Source: Variovorax paradoxus (GTDB lineage: Bacteria; Pseudomonadota; Gammaproteobacteria; Burkholderiales; Burkholderiaceae_C). Taken from it: a stretch of 64,000 bases of DNA. Position numbers and translations under genes: made by a program. Each line of letters starts with the position of its first letter. Position 1 is the stretch's first letter. The stretch covers positions 2,230,001 to 2,294,000 of the forward strand of contig NZ_CP102931.1 in NCBI RefSeq assembly GCF_024734665.1. Direction: 5' to 3'. Under the pieces are notes generated by a model that was given only the letters and a program-made list of their open reading frames with translations, ran no database searches and was not told where the DNA came from. Below are positions 24,027-33,625 of the stretch, piece by piece.

Positions 24027-27019
24027 CGCGCCGAGTAACGATCCAGACGCCCGCAGGCGATGCGTTGCAATTCCGCCAGCTGGTAGGCCGTGAAGCGCTG
24101 AGCCAGCTGTACGCCTTCGACATCGAACTGCTGGGCAACAGCAACAACATCGACCCCAAGACCCTGCTGGGCAAGGCCACCACCGTATCGGTGGAAACCG
24201 AAGGCGGCGTGCGCTACCTGGGCGGTATTGCCACCCGCTTCGGGCTGGAGCAAGAAGACGCGCGGCACTCCTTCTACCGGATGCGCCTGCGGCCCTGGCT
24301 GTGGCTGGCCACGCGGCGCAGCGACTTCCGCATCTTCCAGGGCAAGAGCGTGCCCGACATCGTGATGGAAGTGCTCGGCAGTTACGGCTACCCCATCGAA
24401 AAGAAGCTCACGCGCGGCGACTACCGGCAGTGGGACTACTGCGTGCAGTACCACGAGAGCGACTTCGACTTCATCTCGCGCCTGTGCGAGCTCGAAGGCA
24501 TCTACTACCACTTCAGGCACGAGGCGTCGCAGCACGTGCTCGTGTTCGCCGACGACATCGCCCACTCGCACAGCCCGCTGCCCGGCGGGGAAGAGGTGCG
24601 CTACCACCCGCTGGAGAAGTCCGGCATGGGCCAGCGCGAACGCATCTACGCATGGGAGATCGCCGAAGAAGTGCGCTCGGGCCATCACTACAACGACGAC
24701 TACGACTTCCAGAAGCCCAGGGCCGAACTGTCGCACCTGCGCCAGATGCCGCCCGGGCACGACCACGACGCCTACGAACAGTACGAATGGCCCGGCGGCT
24801 TCGTGCAGCACGGCGACGGCGAGACCTACGCGCGCATCCGCAACGAAGAACAACTGAGCCAGCGCAGCCGCGTCACCGGCCGCGCCAACCTGCGTGAATT
24901 GGCAACCGGCCACACCCTGCGCCTGACCGGCCACCCCAAGGCCGACCAGAACCAGCAGTACCTGCTAGTGGGCGTGAGCTACCACCTGCAGGAGAACCTG
25001 CAGGCCAGCGAGGGTGCAGAAGGCACAGACGGCTCCGTGCAGCGCTTCGCCTTCGACGCGCAGCCCACCAGCTACGCCTGGCGCCCGCAGCGCACCACGG
25101 TCAAGCCGCGCACCCGCGGGCCGCAAACCGCGCTGGTGGTGGGCCCGCAGGGCGAGCAGATCTGGACCGACCAGTACGGACGCATCAAGGTGCAGTTCCA
25201 GTGGGACCGCATCGGGCAGGAGAACGAACACTCCAGTTGCTGGGTGCGCGTGTCCACCGCGTGGGCAGGGGCCACCTTCGGCATGACCTCCGTGCCGCGC
25301 ATCGGCATGGAGGTGATCGTCGACTTTCTGAACGGCGACCCCGACTACCCGATCGTCACGGGCTGCGTGCACAACGCCGACACCATGCCGGCATGGCAGT
25401 TGCCCGAGCAGAAGCACCTGTCGGGCATCAGAAGCCGCGAGCTGGGTGGTGGGCGCAGCAACCACATCGTGCTCGACGACACCCAAGGCAAGATCCAGGC
25501 GCAGCTGCGCAGCGATCACCAATCCAGCCAGTTGAGCGTGGGGCACATCGGGCGCATCGAGGACACGGCGGGGCGCAAGGACGCCCGGGGGCAGGGGTTC
25601 GAGCTGCGCACCGACGGGCATGGGGTGATGCGTGCGGGCAAGGGGCTGCTGGTCACCACCGAAGCGCGCGCGAACGCGCAGGCGCACATCACCGACATGA
25701 GCGAGACGGTGGGCCGTCTCACTCAGGCGCGTGATCTGCATGAAGGCCTGAGCGGAGTGGCACAAGGTGCGCAGGCCCACGAGGCTGGCGACCAAGACGA
25801 GGTCACTGCGAACCTCAAGGAGCAGAACGATGCCATCAAGGGACGGGGCGGCAATCGCGAGCAGGGCGACTTCCCGGAGTTCCAGGAATCGCACCTGACG
25901 CTGGCCAGCGCCAAGGGCCTGCAAACTGTTGCGCAGGGCTCGACCCACATCGTGAGCAATGAGCACAGCGCGCTCACCAGCGGTGGACATACGAGCGTGA
26001 GCGCGGGCAAGAGCCTGCTGGTGAGCGTGCAGAGCGCGATCCGCATGTTCGCCTCCAAGGCCGGCATGCGGCTCGTGGCGGCAGGTGCAGACATCGACAT
26101 CAAGGCACTGAAGGACAGCGTCAACGTGCTGGCCAAGCTCAACATCACGCAGACCGCCAACAAGATCACCATCCACGCGAAGGAAGAGGTGGTGATCAAC
26201 GGCGGCTCGAGCTACAGCCGCTGGAGTTCGGGCGGGATCGAGCACGGCACTTCCGGCATCTGGCGCGAGCATGCATCGGTACACAGCCTCGTCGGGCCCG
26301 CCAACGAGGGCAAGCCTGCGCTGCCCAATCCGCCGCAGGTGCCGAAGGGGCAGCTCGACCTGTACCACCAGTACATCAAGCCGACTGGCGAAAAGCGCCA
26401 GGGCGTGGCGCAGGGCGACTTCACCGTGGTCGATTCGGAAGGCGGCACGCACGCCGGCAACTTCGACCGCAACGGGTTCGCGACTGTCTCGGGCCTGCCC
26501 ATCGGCACTGCCAAGGTCACATTCGGCAAGGACCCCCGCGACCCGTGGGAGGAGGGAAGCTACTTCGGCACGCCCAAGGACTGGAAGGCAAAGGGTGCGA
26601 CGGGCGCAGGCGCCGAGGGGGCCGGCGGCGCTGTATCAGGGCTTTCAGGCTTGACCAGTGGCTTTGCGGGCATGGCCGGCTCGGCAGGCGGTGCCGCGGG
26701 CGCGCTCGCTGGTGTAGCGGGCATGGGCAGCAAGGCCGCGAGCACGCTGGGCCAGGTAACCCAGGCGGCCGGTGTCGCGCAGCAGGCTGTGGGTGCAGCG
26801 CAGGCCATCCAGCAAGGGGGCGCCAAGGCGCTGCTCGGCCAGGCGAGCCAGGCCGCAACCGGCATGGCGATCCAGGCGGCCGGCGCCAAGCTGGGGCCGA
26901 TGGGTGCGCCGATCACCGGCGTGATGAGCGGCATGGCTTCGGGTGGCATGAAGCCGGGCATTGCAACAGCTGCCGCCAACCCCGCACTGACAGGTCGAAC
27001 ACCCGGCTTCATGGGCTGA
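24023..27019 (+). CDS. vgrG: Type VI secretion spike protein VgrG, extended
   Basis: This 998-residue protein forms the trimeric tip of the T6SS tube. The gp27-like domain covers about residues 1-370. The gp5/OB region has G-P-Q-G-E-Q-I-W-T-D-Q-Y-G-R-I-K-V-Q-F and P-R-I-G-M-E-V-I-V-D-F-L-N-G-D-P-D, then H-N-A-D-T-M-P and S-N-H-I-V-L-D-D-T. A DUF2345 beta-helix follows to about residue 770. A small transthyretin-like segment lies at about 775-840, and the last 145 residues are a Gly/Ala/Met-rich hydrophobic tail ending in G-R-T-P-G-F-M-G. Ordinary VgrGs stop near 700 residues or carry a toxin here; this tail shows no catalytic motif. It lies 61 bp before rhs copy 1, its probable cargo. Confidence 0.93.
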   Translation: MTRRVTIQTPAGDALQFRQLVGREALSQLYAFDIELLGNSNNIDPKTLLGKATTVSVETEGGVRYLGGIATRFGLEQEDARHSFYRMRLRPWLWLATRRSDFRIFQGKSVPDIVMEVLGSYGYPIEKKLTRGDYRQWDYCVQYHESDFDFISRLCELEGIYYHFRHEASQHVLVFADDIAHSHSPLPGGEEVRYHPLEKSGMGQRERIYAWEIAEEVRSGHHYNDDYDFQKPRAELSHLRQMPPGHDHDAYEQYEWPGGFVQHGDGETYARIRNEEQLSQRSRVTGRANLRELATGHTLRLTGHPKADQNQQYLLVGVSYHLQENLQASEGAEGTDGSVQRFAFDAQPTSYAWRPQRTTVKPRTRGPQTALVVGPQGEQIWTDQYGRIKVQFQWDRIGQENEHSSCWVRVSTAWAGATFGMTSVPRIGMEVIVDFLNGDPDYPIVTGCVHNADTMPAWQLPEQKHLSGIRSRELGGGRSNHIVLDDTQGKIQAQLRSDHQSSQLSVGHIGRIEDTAGRKDARGQGFELRTDGHGVMRAGKGLLVTTEARANAQAHITDMSETVGRLTQARDLHEGLSGVAQGAQAHEAGDQDEVTANLKEQNDAIKGRGGNREQGDFPEFQESHLTLASAKGLQTVAQGSTHIVSNEHSALTSGGHTSVSAGKSLLVSVQSAIRMFASKAGMRLVAAGADIDIKALKDSVNVLAKLNITQTANKITIHAKEEVVINGGSSYSRWSSGGIEHGTSGIWREHASVHSLVGPANEGKPALPNPPQVPKGQLDLYHQYIKPTGEKRQGVAQGDFTVVDSEGGTHAGNFDRNGFATVSGLPIGTAKVTFGKDPRDPWEEGSYFGTPKDWKAKGATGAGAEGAGGAVSGLSGLTSGFAGMAGSAGGAAGALAGVAGMGSKAASTLGQVTQAAGVAQQAVGAAQAIQQGGAKALLGQASQAATGMAIQAAGAKLGPMGAPITGVMSGMASGGMKPGIATAAANPALTGRTPGFMG

Positions 27020-27080
27020 CCCGCCGCGGCGCGCCGCACTCCACCAACCCAACGCACAAGCTCGAAGAGAACAAGAAAAA

Positions 27081-30000
27081 ATGGCAGGACCGGAAGCAGC
27101 GCCGCCGCCGCAGGCGACGGAGCGCGAACCCCAGACGGCGGTTGCGCCACTGAACACCATCGTCACGGAAGACATCGCCGCCGCGAGCAAGGCGGTGGAC
27201 GATTGGTTGCGTTCGTTCAGTGGCGGCTACGTTACGCTGGAGCGGTTGACGATGGTGCTGGGGAGCATCCCTATCGTCGGCAACATCATGGCGCTGGTGG
27301 ATGTGTTCCTGGACATCATCAACATCGTCGAGAAGAAGGCCAAGGACGGCATCGACGCTTTCCTGAACTGGGTCAGCCTGGGCATCAACCTGATCGGGTT
27401 GATCCCGTTGCCGCCGAGCATGGCGGCCGCGCGCATGAGCCTGCGGCCCACGCTGCATCTGGTGAGGCAGGAGCTGAAGGCGGCCGCCTCGAACCTGGGC
27501 GAAGCCATCGTCACGACGCTGGTAGGACACCTGAACGCGACCATCGTCGGCGAGCTGGAGGTCTTCATCGACGGTGCCATCGCCAAGCTCGCAGACATGC
27601 TGCAAGGCTGTGCCAAGCTGAGCGACAGCATCGTGGACAACCTGGTCGACATCCTGCAGCGGGTGCTGGGCCAGAAGGACATGTTCACGGTCAGTACGCC
27701 CGTCGTGGCGGAAACCAGCGTGCACGACCCGAAGACCCAGAGCACGTGGAACCGGTTGTGGGGCAGTGCCGTCAAGTACACGAAGCAGTCGGCCAACTAC
27801 GCCGCCAAGGTGGCTGCCAACCGCTTGCCCGAGAGCGTGGCGGGGCAGGTCAATGGCGTGATCGGGAGCCTGCTGGACTTCAAGAAGACCTTTCGCAACC
27901 AGCTCGTGCGTCTGGCCGACAAGGAGGCGCAGGCCAGCATCATGTGGCTGCTGCACAAGCTGCTGGCCGCCATCCAGCGCAAGAAGGGGCAGCGTGGCGC
28001 GATCGTCTCGCCGAACGCCGGCGCGGTGGCCCAGAAGGACAAGCCGGGCGACCAGCTCGGGCACATCGGCAAGCAGGCGGATGGCCAGAAGGACGCAGGT
28101 TGCAAGAATTGCCCGGCGCCTGTTGCGCTCGGCAAGTCGATCAGCCTGGTCACTGGCTGCGAGAGCTTTACCCACACGGACTTCGTGCTCGCGGCGCCGT
28201 TGCCGATCGAATGGGCGCGCACCTACCGCAGCCAGCTCGAAGCCTACGACCGCGGCACCCTGGGCGCGCGCTGGCTCACGCCCTACAGCACGCGCGTGGA
28301 CCTGATGACGCCAGCCAGGGGCGAGCGCAAGGGCCAACCGAGTCTTGTCTATCACGCAGCCGACGGCCGCAGCCACGCCTACCCCTTGCTGGCCGTGGGC
28401 CAGGTCTATCGCGATCCCATCGAAGAGGTGACCGTCTCGCGTTTGAGCGAGTCGTTGCTGACGCTGGACTTCGGCAAGCCACTGCCTTTGGGTGAGCAGG
28501 GCAACTGGCGTGAGATCTACGAGCTTGTCGAAGGCCGGTCGCACTATCGGCTTGTGACGCTGCAAGCCAGGGACGGCGCCTCCATCGGCCTGCGCTATGA
28601 CCATGTGATCTCGGACACGGGCGAGCAGGTGCTGAGCGACATCATCAGCAGGCAAGGCGAAGCCATCATGGCGCACGTGGGCACGCAGCCCGATGCGCGC
28701 ACGGGCCTGATCAAGTCGCTGTGGGAGTTGAAGGACGGCCAGGTCGTGCGCCAGCTTGCCGCCTACACGCACGATGCAGAACGCGATCTCGTGTCCGCGC
28801 ATGACGAGAACGGCGCCAGCTGGAGCTATGGCTACAGCCATCACCTCGTGACCCGCTACACCGATCGCACCGGCCGCGGCATGAACCTCGAGTACAACGG
28901 CACCGGCGCCGATGCCAAGGCGGTGCGCGAGTGGTCCGACGATGGCAGCTTTGCGCTGAAGTTCGAGTGGGACAAAAACATCCGCCTGACCTACGTGACC
29001 GATGCCCTGGGCGGCGAGACATGGTTCTACTACGACATCCTGGGCTACACCTACCGCATCATCCATCCCGACAAGCTGCAGGAATGGTTCTTCCGCGATG
29101 ACGCCAAGAACGTCACCCGTCATGTGCATACAGACGGCAGCACAGACGACTACGCCTACGACGTCGCCGGCAACCTGCAAATGCACACGCGGGCCGATGG
29201 CAGCCGTGTTCATTTCGAATACGACCGGCTGAATCGCCTGACGGGCCTGCGCGACGCTGAAGGCAGCATCTGGAAGCGCGACTACGACGCGCAGGGCCAT
29301 CTCACCGAAGAGATCGACCCGTTGGGTCACAAGACCGAGTACGCCTACGACAAGGCTGGCCGACCGGCGTGCATCACCGATGCCAAGGGCGGTTCGAAGC
29401 AACTGACGTACACCCCGGCCGGCCAGCTCGCCAGCTACACCGACTGCTCGGGAAAGACCAGCCGGTGGGAGTACGACAGTCGCGGGCGGCTGACCAAAAC
29501 CATCGATGCGGCAGGGCAGGCCACCCGATATCGCTACACCCCCGAAGGCGAGGCCGCTGCAAGGAACGATGGCAATCATCCAGGGCAACTCGAAGAAATC
29601 TCGCTGCCCGACCAGACCCGCGAGCAATTCGCGCATGACGCCGAAGGTCGCTTGCTCGCCCACGCCGATGCGCTGGGCCGCCGTACCCGCTACAGCTACA
29701 ACCGCGCCGGGCTCGTGGCCGGCCGCACCGACGCCGCGGGCCAGACGCTGCAATACCACTGGGATCTGCTGGGGCGCCTGACCGAACTGCGCAACGAAAA
29801 CGGCAGCCGCTACAACTTCAGCTACGACCCGGCGGGGAGACTGCTGGAGGAAACCGGCTTCGACAGGCAACGCAGGCAGTACCTCTACGAGGAATCCACC
29901 GGCGCGCTGGTGCAAGTCGTCGAGGCGCAGGCGCACACGACAGGGTTTCGTTTCGATCCGATGGGGCGCCTCGTCGAGCGCGATGCGGGCGAGGGGCAGG

Positions 30001-31913
30001 TCGAGACCTTTGCCTTCGATCTCAACGGCATGTTGATCGAAGCGGCCAATCCCGACGCAAGGTTGCAGTGGTTCTACGACCCCGCTGGGAACCTGACGCG
30101 CGAGCACCAGCACCATCTGGCCAGTTCGCAGACGGCAGTCTGGCAGCACCGCTACGACGAACTCAACCAGCGCATTGCGACCATTCGCCCCGACGGCCAT
30201 GTCACGCAATGGCTGACCTACGGTTCGGGCCATGTGCATGGTCTGCTTGTCGATGGACAGGACATCCTGGGCTTCGAACGCGATGATCTTCATCGGGAGA
30301 TCGGCCGAACGCAGGGCAATGGCCTGAGCCAGCGCCTGCGGTACGACCCTGCCGGCAGGCTGCTGGAGCAGCAGATATCGCATGCGAAGCCGGACACCGC
30401 CGGCACACTGAGCCTTCGCCGGAGCTATGGCTACGACAAGGCCGGTCAGCTGACCGCCATTGGAGACAGCCGGCGCGGCAACCTGAACTACAGGTATGAC
30501 CCCGTGGGCCGCCTGCTCGAAGCCAACAGCCGCCTGGGCCGCGAGACCTTTGCATTCGACCCAGCCGGCAACATCGCCGACGCCGCACGCGGCGATGCGC
30601 CGCAAGGCCTGCGCGCAGTTAGCAAGCTGTTGGACAACCTGCTGAAGGAATACGCGGGCACCACCTACCGCTACGACAAGCGCGGCAACCTGATCGAGCG
30701 CGTCAAGAACGGGAAGAAAACGGTCTTCGAGTGGAACGGCTTCAACCGCATGACCGCGGCCACAAGCGAAGAGGGCTCCACCATCTTCAGCTATGACCCT
30801 GTGGGGCGACGCATCGCCAAGCGCTCACGCGAAGCCATGACGCTGTTCGGCTGGGACGGCGACACGCTGGCCTTCGAGAGCACGCAGAGCATGGCCGGCG
30901 AGAGCGAGCGGCAGGGACGGGGCTGGAGCGTCCACTACATCCACGAGCCGGATTCGTTCGTGCCGCTGGTGCAGATCAGGCAAGCGCGAGCCGTCGCGCT
31001 GAGCTCGACCACGGACCTGAAAACGCTGATGGATGCCAATGGCGGGGAGTACGACATCGAGCAGGACCCGCTGTGGAACGGCGAGCAACTGCCGAGGCCG
31101 GGTGCCTTCGCGAAGGAGGAGATTGCTTTCTACCAGTGCGATCACCTCGGCACGCCCCAGGAGCTGACGGATCATGAAGGCCAGGTTGCCTGGTCTGCGC
31201 AGTACAAGGCCTGGGGCGAGGCAAGAGAGGCCATCAGCGAAGCAGGAAGACGGGCCGGCTTTGCCAACCCGATCCGTTTCCAGGGGCAGTACCTGGACGA
31301 TGAGACCGGGCTGCATTACAACAGGCATCGTTACTACGATCCGCAGGCTGGCAGATTCATCAGCAGCGATCCGTTGGGCTTGGGCGGCGGTCTTAACACC
31401 CATGCATACGCGCCCAATCCCGTGGCGTGGGTCGATCCGTTGGGTTTGCAAGCGGCGCCTGCCAAATGCAAGACCGCCAAGGGAGGTCGCTTCGCCACAG
31501 CGGACGGCGCGGCCAAGGCGGCGATGATGCGCTACAACGACAAGTCCATTCGAGACAACGTGGAGTACGGCGGCCTGGTCTACAAGACGCCGGATGGCAA
31601 ATACGACTTCACAAAGGCGACCAGGGGCGAGAAGGACACCGTCAACCCCTGGGGGCCGACGGCCAAGAGCATTCCGAAGTGCGCCCAGGAAGTGGGCTAC
31701 TGGCACACCCATGGGGATCACTCGGATCAATACGGGAATCGCACAACCCGGGCCAAGGACTACTACGGAAGCAACAACTTCTCTCCCGAAGACAAGGACG
31801 CCGCCAAAGCAGGAATGCAACATGATCATCCGGACTATCGAGGCTACGTCGGCACGCCAAGCGACGGTTACAAGGGCTACAACCCGAAGGCGAATCAAAC
31901 CTACAGGCTTTAA
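27081..31913 (+). CDS. Rhs polymorphic toxin 1 with JAMM/DUF4329-like tip
   Basis: This 1610-residue Rhs effector has an N-terminal region with hydrophobic helices (about residues 50-120, V-L-G-S-I-P-I-V-G-N-I-M-A-L-V), a DUF6531-type entry (F-V-L-A-A-P-L-P-I-E-W-A-R-T-Y), about 20 YD repeats, and the Rhs core end (G-L-H-Y-N-R-H-R-Y-Y-D-P-Q-A-G-R-F, then Y-A-P-N-P-V-A-W-V-D-P-L-G-L), after which autoproteolysis normally releases the tip. The 154-residue tip (from 31449) carries H-T-H-G and F-S-P-E-D-K-D-A-A, giving H-x-H ... S-x-x-D of a JAMM/DUF4329-like metal site. No PAAR motif is seen at the N-terminus. It should ride on VgrG into target cells. The toxic reaction is inferred, not shown. 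Confidence 0.9.
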   Translation: MAGPEAAPPPQATEREPQTAVAPLNTIVTEDIAAASKAVDDWLRSFSGGYVTLERLTMVLGSIPIVGNIMALVDVFLDIINIVEKKAKDGIDAFLNWVSLGINLIGLIPLPPSMAAARMSLRPTLHLVRQELKAAASNLGEAIVTTLVGHLNATIVGELEVFIDGAIAKLADMLQGCAKLSDSIVDNLVDILQRVLGQKDMFTVSTPVVAETSVHDPKTQSTWNRLWGSAVKYTKQSANYAAKVAANRLPESVAGQVNGVIGSLLDFKKTFRNQLVRLADKEAQASIMWLLHKLLAAIQRKKGQRGAIVSPNAGAVAQKDKPGDQLGHIGKQADGQKDAGCKNCPAPVALGKSISLVTGCESFTHTDFVLAAPLPIEWARTYRSQLEAYDRGTLGARWLTPYSTRVDLMTPARGERKGQPSLVYHAADGRSHAYPLLAVGQVYRDPIEEVTVSRLSESLLTLDFGKPLPLGEQGNWREIYELVEGRSHYRLVTLQARDGASIGLRYDHVISDTGEQVLSDIISRQGEAIMAHVGTQPDARTGLIKSLWELKDGQVVRQLAAYTHDAERDLVSAHDENGASWSYGYSHHLVTRYTDRTGRGMNLEYNGTGADAKAVREWSDDGSFALKFEWDKNIRLTYVTDALGGETWFYYDILGYTYRIIHPDKLQEWFFRDDAKNVTRHVHTDGSTDDYAYDVAGNLQMHTRADGSRVHFEYDRLNRLTGLRDAEGSIWKRDYDAQGHLTEEIDPLGHKTEYAYDKAGRPACITDAKGGSKQLTYTPAGQLASYTDCSGKTSRWEYDSRGRLTKTIDAAGQATRYRYTPEGEAAARNDGNHPGQLEEISLPDQTREQFAHDAEGRLLAHADALGRRTRYSYNRAGLVAGRTDAAGQTLQYHWDLLGRLTELRNENGSRYNFSYDPAGRLLEETGFDRQRRQYLYEESTGALVQVVEAQAHTTGFRFDPMGRLVERDAGEGQVETFAFDLNGMLIEAANPDARLQWFYDPAGNLTREHQHHLASSQTAVWQHRYDELNQRIATIRPDGHVTQWLTYGSGHVHGLLVDGQDILGFERDDLHREIGRTQGNGLSQRLRYDPAGRLLEQQISHAKPDTAGTLSLRRSYGYDKAGQLTAIGDSRRGNLNYRYDPVGRLLEANSRLGRETFAFDPAGNIADAARGDAPQGLRAVSKLLDNLLKEYAGTTYRYDKRGNLIERVKNGKKTVFEWNGFNRMTAATSEEGSTIFSYDPVGRRIAKRSREAMTLFGWDGDTLAFESTQSMAGESERQGRGWSVHYIHEPDSFVPLVQIRQARAVALSSTTDLKTLMDANGGEYDIEQDPLWNGEQLPRPGAFAKEEIAFYQCDHLGTPQELTDHEGQVAWSAQYKAWGEAREAISEAGRRAGFANPIRFQGQYLDDETGLHYNRHRYYDPQAGRFISSDPLGLGGGLNTHAYAPNPVAWVDPLGLQAAPAKCKTAKGGRFATADGAAKAAMMRYNDKSIRDNVEYGGLVYKTPDGKYDFTKATRGEKDTVNPWGPTAKSIPKCAQEVGYWHTHGDHSDQYGNRTTRAKDYYGSNNFSPEDKDAAKAGMQHDHPDYRGYVGTPSDGYKGYNPKANQTYRL

Positions 31914-32274
31914 GGGCCTGATCATTGCGTTGGGAATCTTCATGAACTTCAATGCCTCTGCCGCACCGATCTTCGAAGTCGAGTCGCCGGATCAGCTGCT
32001 GCTCAATACATCTGTGGTCGTTGCGTTGGGCAACGCGTACAAGCTGTTCGAGAAGACCGGGCAGGACCTGAACAACTTCAACGTTCACATCGCCGAGAGG
32101 AAAAAGGAAAACGGCGAAGACGAGAACGGAGTCAACACCATCGGCATTGCGTTCACCGCCAAGCTGCCTCCGGGGCAGAAGGGGCTTGGCAACGCCAGCA
32201 AGCTGGGGCGGTCGATTACGTACATCGCCTCCAAAACCACGGGCGAAATACTCCGGGAGCAAGGAAGCCGGTAA
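31822..32274 (+). CDS. Candidate exported immunity protein for Rhs 1
   Basis: Directly after the Rhs 1 tip, this frame encodes up to 150 residues. An R-R-R-I-K-P basic stretch, a hydrophobic run (G-L-I-I-A-L-G-I-F-M) and an A-S-A-A-P site form a signal peptide, so the mature 110-residue domain should be periplasmic. The mature part is polar, with a long amphipathic helix (A-L-G-N-A-Y-K-L-F-E-K-T-G) and a basic C-terminus. The ATG at 31822 lies inside rhs; an ATG at 31942 would cut the signal in half; non-ATG starts near 31915-31935 are possible. No family was recognised. Position makes it the probable immunity gene. Confidence 0.6.
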   Translation: MIIRTIEATSARQATVTRATTRRRIKPTGFKGLIIALGIFMNFNASAAPIFEVESPDQLLLNTSVVVALGNAYKLFEKTGQDLNNFNVHIAERKKENGEDENGVNTIGIAFTAKLPPGQKGLGNASKLGRSITYIASKTTGEILREQGSR

Positions 32275-32355
32275 TGACGCCCGGCACCGGGTCTGGCTCG
32301 AAAGACGTTGCGCCTGCCTGGACTCGGTGCTTTCAATTGTGCAGAGGGAGGAAGA

Positions 32356-32616
32356 ATGAGAATGAACGAAACCATCGAAGTTGATGGTCTGGCGGCGCAG
32401 GCGATTGCGGCAGCCTGTGAAGATGCAAGGTCTTCAGGCCTGCAGCTCGAAAACTACAAGCTCGTCCTGGCCGAAGAATCCGACGACTACAGCGCGTCGT
32501 GGGTGGCGAAGGGCAAGCCGCAAGGCCATCGGGGCGCCTTGCCGGGCCTGCCCGAACCCAGCCTGCTGATCGAGAAGCGCGCTGGCCGGATCCTCCGGAA
32601 GCAGCTCTCGCGTTGA
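32356..32616 (+). CDS. Small acidic protein, possible orphan immunity gene
   Basis: This 86-residue protein starts at an ATG with a GGGAGGAAG ribosome site. It has an N-terminal helix (L-A-A-Q-A-I-A-A-A-C-E-D-A), a beta hairpin (Y-K-L-V-L-A-E-E-S-D-D-Y-S-A-S-W-V-A-K-G), and a closing P-S-L-L-I-E-K-R-A-G-R-I-L strand. The layout resembles small NTF2/YbbC-like immunity proteins found near toxins, but I cannot assign it. It may protect against a toxin tip that is no longer here. Confidence 0.5.
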   Translation: MRMNETIEVDGLAAQAIAAACEDARSSGLQLENYKLVLAEESDDYSASWVAKGKPQGHRGALPGLPEPSLLIEKRAGRILRKQLSR

Positions 32617-32643
32617 GTCGACGGCGTCATCCAAGGATTCGAC

Positions 32644-33138
32644 ATGTCTTCTCAAATCATCATCCTCGCCCACGACATGTGGCGCAAAGGCGCGGGCGGT
32701 GCGCCCGCCGGGCTCGTGGGCCAGGCCGACAGCTTCGCTTATGCAGGGCTCGACCTGGGGCTCGCCCAGTTCGCCGCAACGACCTTCACGGGCACCAGCT
32801 TCACGGCCACCAGCTTCAAGCAGGCGGGCTGGAGTGCCTGCCAGTTCACGGGGTGCAGCTTCACGCAGTGCGACTTCGGCGGCATTTCGATCACCGGGTG
32901 CACTTTCATCAACTGCAACTTCACACGCGCCAACTTCGACGGAAGCAGCATCAGCACCAGCACCTTCACGCAGTGCCAGTGGGACGACATCAGCTTCGCG
33001 GGCGGCCACTGGAACGACGTCGGAGTGCTGAACTGCGGCGGCACCGTGGTGCATGCGCAAGGGTTGCAGGGGCGCAGCGTGGACTTCACAGGCAGCACAT
33101 TCGAACAGCTCGAGTTTCAAAACGCCAACATCAATTGA
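32644..33138 (+). CDS. Pentapeptide-repeat protein
   Basis: This 164-residue protein forms a right-handed quadrilateral beta-helix: from about residue 40 to 130 it repeats five-residue units centred on Phe (T-F-T-G-T, S-F-T-A-T, S-F-K-Q-A, Q-F-T-G-C, S-F-T-Q-C, D-F-G-G-I, and so on). A short N-terminal segment precedes the helix. No signal peptide is visible. Pentapeptide proteins occur in T6SS effector loci as adaptors or cargo; here it lies between the two rhs genes. Its exact job is unknown. Confidence 0.8.
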   Translation: MSSQIIILAHDMWRKGAGGAPAGLVGQADSFAYAGLDLGLAQFAATTFTGTSFTATSFKQAGWSACQFTGCSFTQCDFGGISITGCTFINCNFTRANFDGSSISTSTFTQCQWDDISFAGGHWNDVGVLNCGGTVVHAQGLQGRSVDFTGSTFEQLEFQNANIN

Positions 33139-33173
33139 GCCCTGGCGGGCAACGTCATCACTTCATCGATTCC

Positions 33174-33575
33174 ATGTTCATGAAAAACATCAAGACCGTC
33201 TTTATCGCCACTGTCCTCCTGGGCGCCGTCTCTCTGTGCTTAGCGCAAGCGGAAACGAAAACCACGCTGACCAAGCTGCACCAGAGTTACGAGAAGCAGG
33301 GCCGCCGCGCGCTCGGCATGCCGGAGTACGGCAAGCGCGTGCAGTTCCCGGCGGTGGTCGTCGAAGCGTCTGATTCCTTCGGCGGCACGTCGATGATCCG
33401 CGCCGCCGATGTGCGCGGCAACCAGGAACTGGCGCGCTTGACTCCGGCGGACGACGCACAGAACCAGAAGATGGGCGAGATGCGCAGCGGCGCGAAGTTC
33501 ACTGCGAGCTGCGAGGTCGGCTTTGCGATGGGCTCGGCGTTTCTCACGATGAAGGACTGCGTGATCCGGCCCTGA
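33174..33575 (+). CDS. Small exported protein, OB-fold-like
   Basis: This 133-residue protein has a clear signal peptide (M-K-N-I-K-T-V-F-I-A-T-V-L-L-G-A, cut near L-A-Q-A). The mature part, with strands V-Q-F-P-A-V-V-V-E-A and F-T-A-S-C-E-V-G-F and a final L-K/T-M-K-D-C-V-I, resembles the tRNA_anti-like OB-fold group of exported proteins; the two Cys could pair. It sits 50 bp before rhs copy 2. It could be a second periplasmic immunity protein or unrelated cargo. Starts at 33174 and 33180 are both possible. Confidence 0.55.
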   Translation: MFMKNIKTVFIATVLLGAVSLCLAQAETKTTLTKLHQSYEKQGRRALGMPEYGKRVQFPAVVVEASDSFGGTSMIRAADVRGNQELARLTPADDAQNQKMGEMRSGAKFTASCEVGFAMGSAFLTMKDCVIRP

Positions 33576-33625
33576 AGCCGCATCCGCAGCAAAGGCAACG
33601 TACCAGTTCGAGGCAGGGAGGGAAG

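Noticed and set aside
27009..30605. 1198-codon frame antisense to rhs copy 1 (and its equivalent at 33287-36961)
   Set aside because: Long antisense frames are expected opposite repetitive GC-rich rhs DNA; both copies show it because they are paralogues, and no family motif is present.
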